From TMED8 sp038125725 (GTDB taxonomy: Bacteria; Pseudomonadota; Alphaproteobacteria; Rhodospirillales; Casp-alpha2): a DNA stretch of 64,000 nucleotides. The notes below the pieces were generated by a model. That model was not told where the DNA came from and did not search any database. It saw only the letters and a program-made list of their open reading frames with translations. Shown here piece after piece: positions 32,951 through 41,399 of this stretch. The position numbers were made by a program, and so were the translations under genes. Position 1 is the stretch's first letter. Every line of letters begins with the position of its first letter. The stretch lies in NCBI GenBank assembly GCA_038125725.1, contig JAYPEK010000003.1, positions 91,127 through 155,126 of the forward strand, written 5' to 3'.

Positions 32951-34266
32951 CCAGTTTCGAGATCGCCTCCTCGGGACTCGCCATCCTGTTCGTGCTGATG
33001 ATGCTGCGCGTGCCGGTGGCGGTGGCGATGATGACCGTCGGCATCGGCGGCTACGTCATCATCGCCGGCTGGCTGCCGCTGTTGAGCTACACCAAGACCT
33101 CCGTCTACTGGAAGTTCGCCTCCTACGACCTGTCGGTGATCCCCATGTTCCTGCTGATGGGGCAGTTCGCCATCCAGGCGGGGCTGAGCCGGTCGCTGTT
33201 CACCGCCGCCAACACCTTCCTCGGCCACCGGAAGGGCGGCGTCGCCATGGCCGCGGTCGGCGGCTGTGCGGGCTTCGGCGCCATCTGCGGATCGTCGCTG
33301 GCGACGGCGGCGACCATGGGTCAGGTCGCGCTGCCGGAACTAAAGCGCTACAACTACTCAGGCGCCTTGGCCACCGGCGCGCTCGCCGCCGGCGGCACGC
33401 TCGGCATCCTGATCCCGCCGTCGGTGGTGCTGGTGATCTTCGCCATCGTCGTCGAGGCCAACATCATCTCCATGTTCCAGGCCGCCTTCGTGCCGGGCAT
33501 CCTCGCCGCGCTCGGCTATATCCTGACCATCGCCATCTACGTCCGCATCCGCCCTGACGCCGGCCCCGTCGGTCCGCGCTCGTCGGGCAAGGAACGCGCC
33601 CGCGCCTTCTTCGAGACCTGGCCGGTGATGCTGATCTTCATCGTCGTCATCGGCGGTATCTATTTGGGCCTGTTCACGCCGACCGAGGGCGCCGCCTTCG
33701 GTGCCATGGGCACGCTCGTGATCGCGGTGTGGAAGGGCGGGCTCCGGTTCCAGGGCTTCATCGAGTGCGTGGTCTCGGCGGCGGCCGCCAGTGCCATGAT
33801 CTTCATGGTGCTGCTGGGCGCCGACTTCTTCAATTCCTTCCTGGCCTTGTCGCGCATGCCGGCGGAACTGGCCGACATGATCCAGTCGAGCGGCCTCTCG
33901 CCGCTGTCGATCCTGCTGATCATCGTCGTCATCTACCTGGTGCTCGGCTGCTTCATGGATTCGTTGGCGATGATCCTGCTCACCGTGCCGATCTTCTGGC
34001 CGGTGGTCTCGGGCCTCGATTTCGGCATGCCCGAGGACGACCTGAAGATGTGGTTCGGCATCATTTCGCTGATCGTCGTCGAGGTCGGGCTGATCACGCC
34101 GCCCGTCGGCCTCAACGTCTTCATCATCAACTCCTTGGCGCAGGGCACCCGGATGAAGGAGACCTTCATCGGCGTGATGCCGTTCCTGGCTTCCGACATG
34201 GTCCGCGTCGGCCTGTTGATCGGCTTCCCGACCCTGACGCTGTGGCTGCCGCATCTGTTGAAGTAG
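32947..34266 (+). CDS. TRAP transporter large permease (DctM family)
   Basis: ATG 32947 overlaps the DctQ stop; 439 residues with about twelve hydrophobic helices. Typical DctM segments are present: GAICGSSLATAATMGQVALP, GTLGILIPPS, YLGLFTPTEGAAFGA and ITPPVGLNVFI. It forms the Na+-driven channel through which the periplasmic receptor's ligand enters. Last gene of the transporter operon. About 550 nt of non-coding sequence follow. Confidence 0.95.
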   Translation: MTSFEIASSGLAILFVLMMLRVPVAVAMMTVGIGGYVIIAGWLPLLSYTKTSVYWKFASYDLSVIPMFLLMGQFAIQAGLSRSLFTAANTFLGHRKGGVAMAAVGGCAGFGAICGSSLATAATMGQVALPELKRYNYSGALATGALAAGGTLGILIPPSVVLVIFAIVVEANIISMFQAAFVPGILAALGYILTIAIYVRIRPDAGPVGPRSSGKERARAFFETWPVMLIFIVVIGGIYLGLFTPTEGAAFGAMGTLVIAVWKGGLRFQGFIECVVSAAAASAMIFMVLLGADFFNSFLALSRMPAELADMIQSSGLSPLSILLIIVVIYLVLGCFMDSLAMILLTVPIFWPVVSGLDFGMPEDDLKMWFGIISLIVVEVGLITPPVGLNVFIINSLAQGTRMKETFIGVMPFLASDMVRVGLLIGFPTLTLWLPHLLK

Positions 34267-34812
34267 GCCCGGTTCGCATCAAGGAATCAAAAAAAACGCG
34301 GGTTGGAACCTATTGATTTCAAAAGATTTATAAAAAAATCTCAGGAACGAACCCAATTTCGCCCCCGCAGCGCGCCGGGGATGGCTCGGTTGGCCGGCGC
34401 GCGTCTCCAGCGGTTTCGATGTTCCCGCAAACCCCACCCGTCGTCCCCGCAAACGCCACCCGTCATTCCCGCGAACGCGGGAATCCAATTGATGCCGAAG
34501 GCATCATCGGGTTCCGACGTTGCAATGAGCGGAAAGACCGCCTGGATTCCCGCTTTCGCGGGAATGACGATCCTCTTCAAGCCGGTCCCAACCCTCCCGC
34601 CGAATGGCGGGCATCGGTGCCGGCGGCTCCCTGATTCGATTGTGAAATAGCGTGCCTGTGCCGGTACCGCGACACTATGAATCGCAACCATAACATAAAA
34701 CCTATAAAAGTCAACAAATTCCTATCAAAAAACCAATCCCGTCGTTGACAACGCCCCGCCGTCGGCGTTCCGTCACGGCTGAAGTTCGGTCTTTTGGGAG
34801 TGCGAGGCGCAG
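34267..34812. other. Non-coding stretch holding a palindromic repeat element
   Basis: 546 nt without a supportable gene. It contains an AT-rich start (34290-34345), a REP-like palindromic element (34461-34569) and a second AT-rich block (34680-34735) that could hold the promoter of the SemiSWEET gene. Short frames here are products of the repeat's symmetry. Confidence 0.6.
34461..34569. repeat. REP-like compound palindromic repeat
   Basis: Left arm CGTCATTCCCGCGAACGCGG (34461-34480) with GAATCCA behind it is mirrored at 34543-34569 by TGGATTCCCGCTTTCGCGGG and AATGACG. Each arm is itself a hairpin. Between them lies a third small hairpin, GATGCC-GAA-GGCATC (34491-34505). A related copy in the opposite orientation is at 36441-36487, and a partial one at 34440-34450. 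This type of intergenic palindrome is common in proteobacteria and can act in mRNA stability or be mobilised by RAYT-type transposases. Confidence 0.75.
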
Positions 34813-35073
34813 ATGATCAGTGGTTTCGTCGATGTCGTGGGGTTCGTTGCGGGCACCCTGACGACGATGGCCTTCCTGCCGCAGGTGGTGCGTACGTTCC
34901 GCACGCGCTCGACGGGGGACCTTTCGCTGCCCATGTGGGCCGCCTTCACGGCGGGCGTCGCCTTGTGGCTGGCCTACGGCATCCTGCTGCAGGCCTGGCC
35001 GATCATCGTCCCGAACGCCATCACGGTGGTCCTGGCGATGACGGTGCTGGCGTTGAAAATCCGGCACGGGTGA
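34813..35073 (+). CDS. SemiSWEET-type PQ-loop sugar transporter
   Basis: 86 residues with three hydrophobic helices and the PQ motif in FLPQVVRTFRTRSTGDLS, the pattern and length of bacterial SemiSWEETs, which dimerise to form a bidirectional sugar pore. GGGAG about 12 nt upstream of ATG 34813 is the likely ribosome-binding site. It is monocistronic, between a repeat element and a non-coding stretch. The transported solute is not evident. Confidence 0.87.
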   Translation: MISGFVDVVGFVAGTLTTMAFLPQVVRTFRTRSTGDLSLPMWAAFTAGVALWLAYGILLQAWPIIVPNAITVVLAMTVLALKIRHG

Positions 35074-35397
35074 GGGCGGCAGTCCCGCTTACCCTGACGG
35101 CTCTAATCCTCCTTGCAGGATCATCAATTGACGAGCGAATCATGCAAGAGGTATGTTGTTAAATGGCACGTAGCCGCCCATCCCGACTGGCCAAGTTGGA
35201 ATGGGCAGCCGATGCAAGGTTATGTTGTCATGTACCACCTCCTGACCGGGCTTCACCGGTCTGCTGGTTGGTTCACCGGGAGGCCAATCCCGGCATCGAG
35301 TTGAAGCGCCAAGTGTTCCTTTCTCGCAGATTGGTCACACTTGGCGTTTCCATTTCCAAGGTTTGGTGCGCGGCAGCATTGATGTTGGTTGCCCAAA
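35074..35397. other. Non-coding stretch with short repeats
   Basis: 324 nt between the SemiSWEET gene and the leftward recombinase-like gene. No frame here has a recognisable domain. Two near-identical short direct repeats lie at 35142-35159 and 35212-35228 (ATGCAAG then TATGTTGT), and a long inverted repeat at 35307-35346. Confidence 0.5.
35307..35346. repeat. 10-bp perfect inverted repeat with 20-nt spacer
   Basis: CGCCAAGTGT at 35307-35316 is exactly complementary to ACACTTGGCG at 35337-35346. It lies 52 nt beyond the stop of the serine-recombinase-like gene. No T-run follows on either strand, so a simple intrinsic terminator is unlikely. It could be a binding or crossover site for the neighbouring protein. 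Confidence 0.5.
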
Positions 35398-36087
35398 TCA
35401 TTTCAGTAGATCATCAAATTTTTTCGCGAACTCAGTACGTTTTCTTTCGCGTTCCAACTCTGCATCATTTTCTGCCTCTGACCTTTGCTTGTTTTCCCGT
35501 TCCTCTTTTTCTTTGTCGTCTCGCTCTAAAGCGCGGTAGAGAGTAGCCCGAGCAACACCAAAGTTTTCAGCGATTTCATCATGGTTGAGATTGGTATTTT
35601 CCATCATTTCTCTGATGACTCGGACTTGCGCGCTACTTATTTTCGGCTTGCGGCCGCCTCGTCTACCACGGGCTGCTGCTGCCCTGAGACCGGCTTTAGT
35701 TCGATCAGAAATTATATCTCTTTCAAACTGTGCGACTGCTGAAAAAGCATGGAAAAAACTCTTCCCCTCGGGTGTCGAAGTGTCGACCCCCTCGACAATT
35801 GATCTCAAATCGACCTTCTTTGCTTTCAGCTTCTCAACGATCTCAACTAATTCCCCCATGGATCTGCAAAGCCGCTCCAACCGAAGGACGACAAGAACAT
35901 CCCCTTCTCTTAATGCACGCAAACAAAACTCTAATTCCGGCCGAAGTATGTTGTTTGGCGCAGAAGAATCCGAATATATGTTTTCTTCATCTACGCCAGC
36001 GTCGATTAACGCGTCAAGCTGATGCGCAAGCACGTCATCGTCGTTGAGGCTAGTTTCGTCCGGTTGGAGTGCGTAACCAATGAGCAT
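35398..36087 (-). CDS. Serine-recombinase (resolvase)-like protein lacking the catalytic serine
   Basis: 229 residues. The resolvase fold is clear: LIGYA start, VLRLERLCRSMGEL, VEGVDTSTPEGKSFF and AVAQFERDIISDRTKAGL, then GRRGGRKPKIS and a DNA-binding helix-turn-helix (HDEIAENFGVARATLYRAL). The active-site segment, normally YARVSTxDQ, reads YALQPDETS: the catalytic serine (position 10 in Tn3 resolvase) is proline 9 and the arginine before it is leucine. The HTH is followed by an unusual highly charged tail of about 40 residues (188-229). It may be a DNA-binding protein without recombinase activity. Bases 35461-35520 are about 43% G+C, far below the chromosome, which suggests acquisition by transfer. 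Confidence 0.82.
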   Translation of the reverse strand: MLIGYALQPDETSLNDDDVLAHQLDALIDAGVDEENIYSDSSAPNNILRPELEFCLRALREGDVLVVLRLERLCRSMGELVEIVEKLKAKKVDLRSIVEGVDTSTPEGKSFFHAFSAVAQFERDIISDRTKAGLRAAAARGRRGGRKPKISSAQVRVIREMMENTNLNHDEIAENFGVARATLYRALERDDKEKEERENKQRSEAENDAELERERKRTEFAKKFDDLLK

Positions 36088-36508
36088 ATGAGTCTTTCAT
36101 AAAGGACCGTTATTTATACAGTCGAATTAAAATAATATGCAATGCCAGATTTAAAATGATTGATTTTCAATGCATTATAATCCGTCCAGCAGCAAACACG
36201 AGTTTGAAAAAATTCCGAATCGCAAATTATGGGTAGCAATTACGAACGGAAAAGTTCGGTTGATAATTGAAAAACGTCCGATTCTCGCAAAATGTTGTAT
36301 GAATTTGCATATCGAACTGAGGGATTTAAGTGGCGTATGATCGCCCCGCGAGAGGCGTGAATGCGCAGGCCAGAGCGCGTATGACGGGTTGTGGGGGTGG
36401 AGGCCAAATTCAGGCATAGGCCGGTGCCGGTTTAGCGAGGGATGATGCCTGCGGCATCAAGTAGGTCCCCGCCTTCGCGGGGACGACGGATTGGAGTTGG
36501 GCGTAGCT
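36088..36508. other. AT-rich non-coding stretch upstream of the recombinase-like gene
   Basis: 421 nt, of which 36121-36180 are only about 23% G+C. It probably contains the recombinase-like gene's promoter. An 80-codon leftward frame (36175-36417) has no recognisable features. The right end holds a copy of the palindromic repeat (36441-36487). Confidence 0.6.
36441..36487. repeat. REP-like palindromic repeat, inverted copy
   Basis: Two hairpins: GATGCC-TGC-GGCATC (36444-36458) and TCCCCGC-CTTC-GCGGGGA (36466-36483), followed by CGACGG. The reverse complement follows the same plan as the left half of the element at 34461-34512 (CGTC, hairpin, short spacer, GATGCC hairpin). The two copies therefore face each other across the recombinase-bearing segment. 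Confidence 0.65.
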
Positions 36509-36922
36509 TTAATCGAACTTCGCCTTCACCGCTTCCGGCACCGGCTCGGCTTTGATGCCGTTGGGATGGTCGGGGTCGACCACCACCCAGGCGCGGACCT
36601 CGTGGCCCTCGACGCAGACGTGGCCGTTGTTGGTGATGGTGTGTTTGACCCGGAACGAAGACCGCCCCCAGTGCTCGATGCCGCTTTCCACGGTGATCAC
36701 GTCCTGGAAGCGCGACGGGCGCATGAACTTGGCGCCCGCATCCAGGATCGGGATGCCGACCATGTGGTCGTCCTTGAACAGTTCCGCCAGGTTGAGCCCG
36801 ACGGAATCGAACAGCTTGGTGGTGGAAACGTCGAACCATTTGAAGTAGTTCGGATAAAAGACGATGACGGCGGGATCGCAGTCGCCCCAGTGGATTTCAA
36901 TGTCGGTCTTGTTGGTTTTCAT
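36509..36922 (-). CDS. 4-hydroxybenzoyl-CoA thioesterase family protein (hotdog fold)
   Basis: 137 residues. HWGDCDPAVIVFYPNYFKWF (11-30) is the signature of 4HBT, with Asp16 at the position of catalytic Asp17 of the Pseudomonas enzyme. It cleaves an aromatic or short acyl-CoA thioester. It follows the second DMSO-reductase-family module by 52 nt in the same direction, mirroring the FlK-like thioesterase beside the first module. True substrate not determined; 4HBT homologues also act on other acyl-CoAs. Confidence 0.87.
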   Translation of the reverse strand: MKTNKTDIEIHWGDCDPAVIVFYPNYFKWFDVSTTKLFDSVGLNLAELFKDDHMVGIPILDAGAKFMRPSRFQDVITVESGIEHWGRSSFRVKHTITNNGHVCVEGHEVRAWVVVDPDHPNGIKAEPVPEAVKAKFD

Positions 36923-36974
36923 CGCCTGTTTCCGTGATTTCCGTTAAGGGGGGGTGGGGCCGCGCCGGCGCCGC

Positions 36975-38588
36975 TCACTGCCAGCCGGGCTGCACGCCGC
37001 CGGCGATGCCGATGCCGCCCCGGGACGGCACGCGCTCGATGGCGAAACCCTGGTTGTAGGACGCCCGGACGACGATGATGAACTTCATCGCCCAGCCGAC
37101 GCCCGCCGCCACCAGGCCCGCCAGCGCCGCCATGAAGGCCGCCTGTTCGGTGAACAGCAGCGCGCCGATGACAAGCCCCGCCGGCATGAGGTGCCCGCCG
37201 ATCAGGATGCCGGGATGCCCGGTGGCCAGCACCCGGTTGGTCATCTCCGGCGCGCCTGCTTGTAGTCTGGCGCGGTAGGCGATCCAGGCGAGCGCGCGCA
37301 GCACCACCAGCGCCAGCAATCCCCAGAGTAGCGTTTCCCGCATTCCCCCGAGCGCCACCGGGAAAGCCGCCGCTGCCGCCAGCGCCAGGCCGGCGCCTTC
37401 CGTCAGCCCGGTCGACAGGATCAACGGCAGGCTGGAGCGCGTGCGCCAGGCGGGGATGCCCTTGGCTTCCGTCAGGATGCGCGCTTGCGCATAGACGAAG
37501 GCGAGGCCCAAAAGCCCGGACGCCCAGGCGAGTTCCGTCATGCCGGTCCAGACCGCCGCCAGGGTGACGGGGAAGAACACCACGCCGACCATGGCTTCGC
37601 GCGTCATCCACGAGGTCTGCGGATGGAAGAAGACGTTCAAGGGCGCGCGGAACGGCCGGCCGGTTTCCAGGAACACCATAAAGAGGCCGAGCGCCATCGA
37701 CACCATGGCCGCCAGATGCAGCCCGCCCGATTGTGTGCCCAGGAACGCCGCCAGCGCCCCCATGACCGCGAGCCCGCCGCCGGTGCCGCCGCCGATGAAG
37801 TTGCCGGCTGCGCGCCAGTCCCAATGCTGCTGCAGCCACGGCTTGACGCCCAGGTCGGCGTGTTTGTCGACGGTCCTGGCCATTTCCGTGCCGTCGGGAT
37901 CGTCGAGGGTGTTGGCGCCGTAGACGTAGTGGAAGTTCGGATCGGTGCCGAGTTCGGCGTGCATCTTGAAGGTGTGGGACTTGGCCAGCAGCTTGGAGAC
38001 GTTGCTTTCCGGGTCATTGGCGTCGCCGAAATGCAGCGCGTCGGCGATGCAGGCATTGACGCAGGCCGGCGTGGCGCGCGGATCGACGCCCGGCGTCAGG
38101 CCGTTTTCCAACCCGAAGTCGATGCGGTCGGCGCACCAGGTGCATTTCTGCGCCACGCCGAGGCGCGCTGGGTCTTCCCGTTCGGCCTCGTTCTTCATCT
38201 TGGCGCCGGCGTAGGCGGAAAGCGGTTTCTGTACCTTGTAGCGCGCCTGGTAGGGGCAGGCGACGGCGCAATAGGCGCAGCCGATGCAGATGTCGTAGTC
38301 GATCGTGACGATGCCGTCGGCGCGCTGGCCCGTGGCGGTCGAGGGGCAGACGTGCATGCAGGGCGGGTCGGAGCAATGCATGCAGCCGACCGGCACGAAG
38401 GTGCGGCGCACGTCGGGGAAGGTGCCGCTCTCGATGTCGAGGACGCGCCGCCACTGCACGGCCGGCGAGGTGGCGTTGGCGTGCTTGCAGGCCGCCGTGC
38501 AGGTCTGGCAGCCGACGCAGCGTTCCAGATCGGCGACCATGGTCCAGCGCTTGGAGGGGTCCCCCACGTGGGAGTTGGGGGCGCTCAT
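36975..38588 (-). CDS. Fused DmsB-like ferredoxin and DmsC-like membrane anchor subunit (copy 2)
   Basis: ATG 38588 overlaps the catalytic-subunit stop by 4 nt; 537 residues. Four cysteine groups (CVGCQTCTAACKH, CMHCSDPPCMHVCP, CIGCAYCAVACPY, CTWC with CVNACI) are followed, after a linker, by about eight membrane helices in the C-terminal 300 residues. Same architecture as 26042-27604, including the conserved HPQTSWMTRE / RPQSSWMTRE stretch. It should relay electrons between catalytic subunit 2 and the quinone pool. Confidence 0.9.
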   Translation of the reverse strand: MSAPNSHVGDPSKRWTMVADLERCVGCQTCTAACKHANATSPAVQWRRVLDIESGTFPDVRRTFVPVGCMHCSDPPCMHVCPSTATGQRADGIVTIDYDICIGCAYCAVACPYQARYKVQKPLSAYAGAKMKNEAEREDPARLGVAQKCTWCADRIDFGLENGLTPGVDPRATPACVNACIADALHFGDANDPESNVSKLLAKSHTFKMHAELGTDPNFHYVYGANTLDDPDGTEMARTVDKHADLGVKPWLQQHWDWRAAGNFIGGGTGGGLAVMGALAAFLGTQSGGLHLAAMVSMALGLFMVFLETGRPFRAPLNVFFHPQTSWMTREAMVGVVFFPVTLAAVWTGMTELAWASGLLGLAFVYAQARILTEAKGIPAWRTRSSLPLILSTGLTEGAGLALAAAAAFPVALGGMRETLLWGLLALVVLRALAWIAYRARLQAGAPEMTNRVLATGHPGILIGGHLMPAGLVIGALLFTEQAAFMAALAGLVAAGVGWAMKFIIVVRASYNQGFAIERVPSRGGIGIAGGVQPGWQ

Positions 38589-41320
38589 GCCGCGTCTCCG
38601 ATCTTGCGGATATTGACCTTCACTAAATCGGCGCCCGAGCCGGTGGCGTCGGTGAGATCCAACAGCATCGGCATCAGCTTGTTCATGGAAGGCACGTCGA
38701 AGTCCTTGGCCAAGGGCGTTTTCCAGTGGTTGAACTGGGCGATCATCAGGATGGTGTCGGGGCGGATGCCCTGGCGCAGCACGGCGCGGCCGCGCGTCGA
38801 ATTCAACGGAGACGAGACCTCGATCCGGTCGCCATCCTCGATCCCCATCTCGGCCGCCATCTGGGCGTTGATGATGATGCCCTCGTGCCCGGCGATGTTG
38901 CCCGCCACTTCCTTGATCATCTGGATGCCGACGTTGCCGCCCCAGGAATACTGCATGGAGCGGCTGGTCAGCAGCCAGAAGGGGAAGTCGTCGATATCGA
39001 CATTGAAATTCTTCTCCAGCGCGGTCTCCCAGATGCCGGGGAAATCGTGCCAAGACGGCAGCGGCTCGTATTCGCGCAACTGCGTGTCCCACCAGGTGAT
39101 GCCCATCTCGTGCAGCCGGTTGCCGAGCTCGCGGCCGATGCGCGTGAGCCGTTCCTGGTAGGGGAGCTCGAAGCGGATGCCCTGGTCTTCCAGGCTCGGG
39201 AACAGGTACCAGTTGACCCGGTCGTAGGGGCCGACCTTGTAGCCGTGCTCCTTGAAGTAATCGAGGCCGACGATGTCCTCGCCGCCGCTGAGCTCGGCCG
39301 ACGCCGCCTTGCAGCAGGCATCCCAGATCTCCTCGACGCTGTGTTCCTTTTTGGTGTCGAGGGAGAAGTCCCAGCCCTCGCCGAACAGCCGAATGCCCGC
39401 CGCGCCCTTGTTGACGGCGGTAATGAACTCCTCCAAAAGCCCGGTCCGCTTGGCGATCTCCTGCGAAATCCAGGTGAAGTCGCGCGCCTCGCCCTGAACC
39501 CCCGCGACGGGCTGGCGCAGCGCGAAGCCGGCGCGGTCCCAGAACTGTTCGATGTATTTCGTGCCGCCGACGCGGATCAGTTGCAGGCCTTCCAAATCGG
39601 TGCAGTCCGGCAGCAAGACATCGGCGAAGTGATTGGTCTCATCCATCGTGTAGGCGAAGCAGACGATGAACGGGAAGTTGGACAGAACCTCGTTGATGCC
39701 GTCGGTATCCCAGAACGAGATCGCCGGGTTGGTGCGGTAGCAGAACCAGACGTCCGGCGGCGTCGATTTCGGAAACTTGTCCGGCGCGTGCTTCTGCGCC
39801 ATCCAGGCGAAGTGCGTCGGGCCCAGGGCCGGCGACCAGGCACTGTTGGCGACCAGCGGCACCAAGGTCGAGTGCGCGTTCCGGATCTGCGGCTGTGCGC
39901 GCCAGTTCTCCTTGTCCGTCGGGTTCCAGGGATAGACCATGAAGCCGTCCTCGCCCGGCAACACCGAGGCCTGGCGCGAGGTCGCCGGGCGGTTCAAGCG
40001 CACCGTTGTCCCGAGCGTGCCGCCGGGCACCTCCAGCGACCCGGTCATGCAGGCAAGCTGCGTCCGGGCCCAGCAGGCCTCGTAGCCGCCCCAGCCGTTG
40101 TTGACGGTCTTGCCCAGGTGAATGCTGACCGGGCGCAGCGGCAGCGTGCGGCCGCTCACCTCGATGGTCTCGCCGATGCGCGCGTGATCGAGGAATTCCT
40201 TGGAGATGCGGCGGATGGTGTCTGCAGAAACACCGCAAATTTCCGCCGCCCATTCCGGTGTGTATTCCGCCACGTGATCGGCCAGCACCTGGTGCGCGGG
40301 GCGCGCGTCCACGGCGTTGTGATGCCAGACCTGGTCGTCCGGCCCGACCTCGACGCCGGCGACGGTGTAGCTGCCCAAGAGCGCCGGCACGGTTTCGGGC
40401 GTATCGTGGGCCAGGGCAGCGCCGGTGCGCTCGTCCCAAAGAAGCGGCTTCCGCGTCGCCGCGTCGCGCATGTAATAGCCGTTCGGCCCGACCAGATAGG
40501 GCGACGAGGTATGGTCGCGCAGGAACTTGAGATCCAGCTTGTCGCCGTATTCGGAAATCAGCACCTGGATCATGGCGAACATGAAGGCGGGATCGGTTTT
40601 GGGCTTGATCGGCACCCATTCCGCCGAGCAAGCGCCGGTGATGGAAAGATGCGGTTCCACCTGCACGCGCTTGATGCCGCGTGCGCGCGCGTCGGCGTGG
40701 CGCTTGACGCCGACGACGCCGCCGGATGCCTCGACGTTGCCGCCGAACGACAGCACGTATTCGCAGGTCGGCGTATCCGGGCAGACGGTGAAGGCCCGGT
40801 GCCAGAGCTCGCCGTAGAGATGTTCGGAATGCGTGCATTTTACGCCCTGCCCGGACCCGAATGAGAGATCGACCACCTTCCACGCACTCAGGAAAGCCGG
40901 GAAGGCGCCCATGTAGGAGGTCGGCGTGCCGCCGCCGCCGAAGCTGGCGGCGACGCGCGGATAGCCGCTTTTGTCGGTCAGCCCCTTGGCCTTGGCGGCG
41001 TTCAGCTTTTCGGCCACCAAATCCAGCGCCTCGTCCCACGAGATGGGGACGAAACCCGGGTCCTCGTCCTTGCCCTTCTTCGGGTTGGTGCGCTTCATCG
41101 GCGTCAGCACGCGGTTCGGATTGTAGGTTTTCTGCACTAGGCCGAAGGCCTTGACGCAGGCGCGCCCGCAGCCGGGGTGGATGTCCTTGGCGTCGAAGAA
41201 GGGCTCGACCTCGGTGGCGACGCCGTCCTCGACGCGCACGGTGAGGAAATCCGGTCCCGCCACGCATTGATAGCAATAGGTGGGAACCCGCTTGTCGCTG
41301 GCGCCGCTCGGCCTGCTCAT
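38585..41320 (-). CDS. DMSO-reductase-family molybdopterin oxidoreductase, catalytic subunit (copy 2)
   Basis: 911 residues, a clear paralogue of 23298-26045 along the whole length. Cys16 and Cys19 (YCYQCVAGPD) and Cys55 (GRACVKAFG) remain, with Cys51 extra, but the usual third cysteine of CxxCxxxC is absent, as in copy 1. NPNRVLTPMKRTNPKKGK, ISWDEALDLV and GGGGTPTSYMGAF are nearly shared. Cys162 in KCTHSEH is the candidate Mo ligand. No Tat leader. It heads a leftward operon with its Fe-S/anchor partner and a 4HBT thioesterase. Its substrate may differ from copy 1 but is probably of the same chemical class. Confidence 0.9.
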   Translation of the reverse strand: MSRPSGASDKRVPTYCYQCVAGPDFLTVRVEDGVATEVEPFFDAKDIHPGCGRACVKAFGLVQKTYNPNRVLTPMKRTNPKKGKDEDPGFVPISWDEALDLVAEKLNAAKAKGLTDKSGYPRVAASFGGGGTPTSYMGAFPAFLSAWKVVDLSFGSGQGVKCTHSEHLYGELWHRAFTVCPDTPTCEYVLSFGGNVEASGGVVGVKRHADARARGIKRVQVEPHLSITGACSAEWVPIKPKTDPAFMFAMIQVLISEYGDKLDLKFLRDHTSSPYLVGPNGYYMRDAATRKPLLWDERTGAALAHDTPETVPALLGSYTVAGVEVGPDDQVWHHNAVDARPAHQVLADHVAEYTPEWAAEICGVSADTIRRISKEFLDHARIGETIEVSGRTLPLRPVSIHLGKTVNNGWGGYEACWARTQLACMTGSLEVPGGTLGTTVRLNRPATSRQASVLPGEDGFMVYPWNPTDKENWRAQPQIRNAHSTLVPLVANSAWSPALGPTHFAWMAQKHAPDKFPKSTPPDVWFCYRTNPAISFWDTDGINEVLSNFPFIVCFAYTMDETNHFADVLLPDCTDLEGLQLIRVGGTKYIEQFWDRAGFALRQPVAGVQGEARDFTWISQEIAKRTGLLEEFITAVNKGAAGIRLFGEGWDFSLDTKKEHSVEEIWDACCKAASAELSGGEDIVGLDYFKEHGYKVGPYDRVNWYLFPSLEDQGIRFELPYQERLTRIGRELGNRLHEMGITWWDTQLREYEPLPSWHDFPGIWETALEKNFNVDIDDFPFWLLTSRSMQYSWGGNVGIQMIKEVAGNIAGHEGIIINAQMAAEMGIEDGDRIEVSSPLNSTRGRAVLRQGIRPDTILMIAQFNHWKTPLAKDFDVPSMNKLMPMLLDLTDATGSGADLVKVNIRKIGDAA

Positions 41321-41399
41321 GGATACCGTCCCCCCGTGTTTACCCTGTCCTGGAGGGTAGGTTTCGCCCGCCCGCCGTTCAAGCTCGCATTGCTGCGCC

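Noticed and set aside
34461..34569. CRISPR array
   Set aside because: The repeats are palindromic, few and unevenly spaced, without unique spacers or cas genes. No CRISPR array is present anywhere in the window.
35113..35304. Short frames downstream of the SemiSWEET gene
   Set aside because: They overlap the direct repeats, lack a domain and have no convincing start signal.
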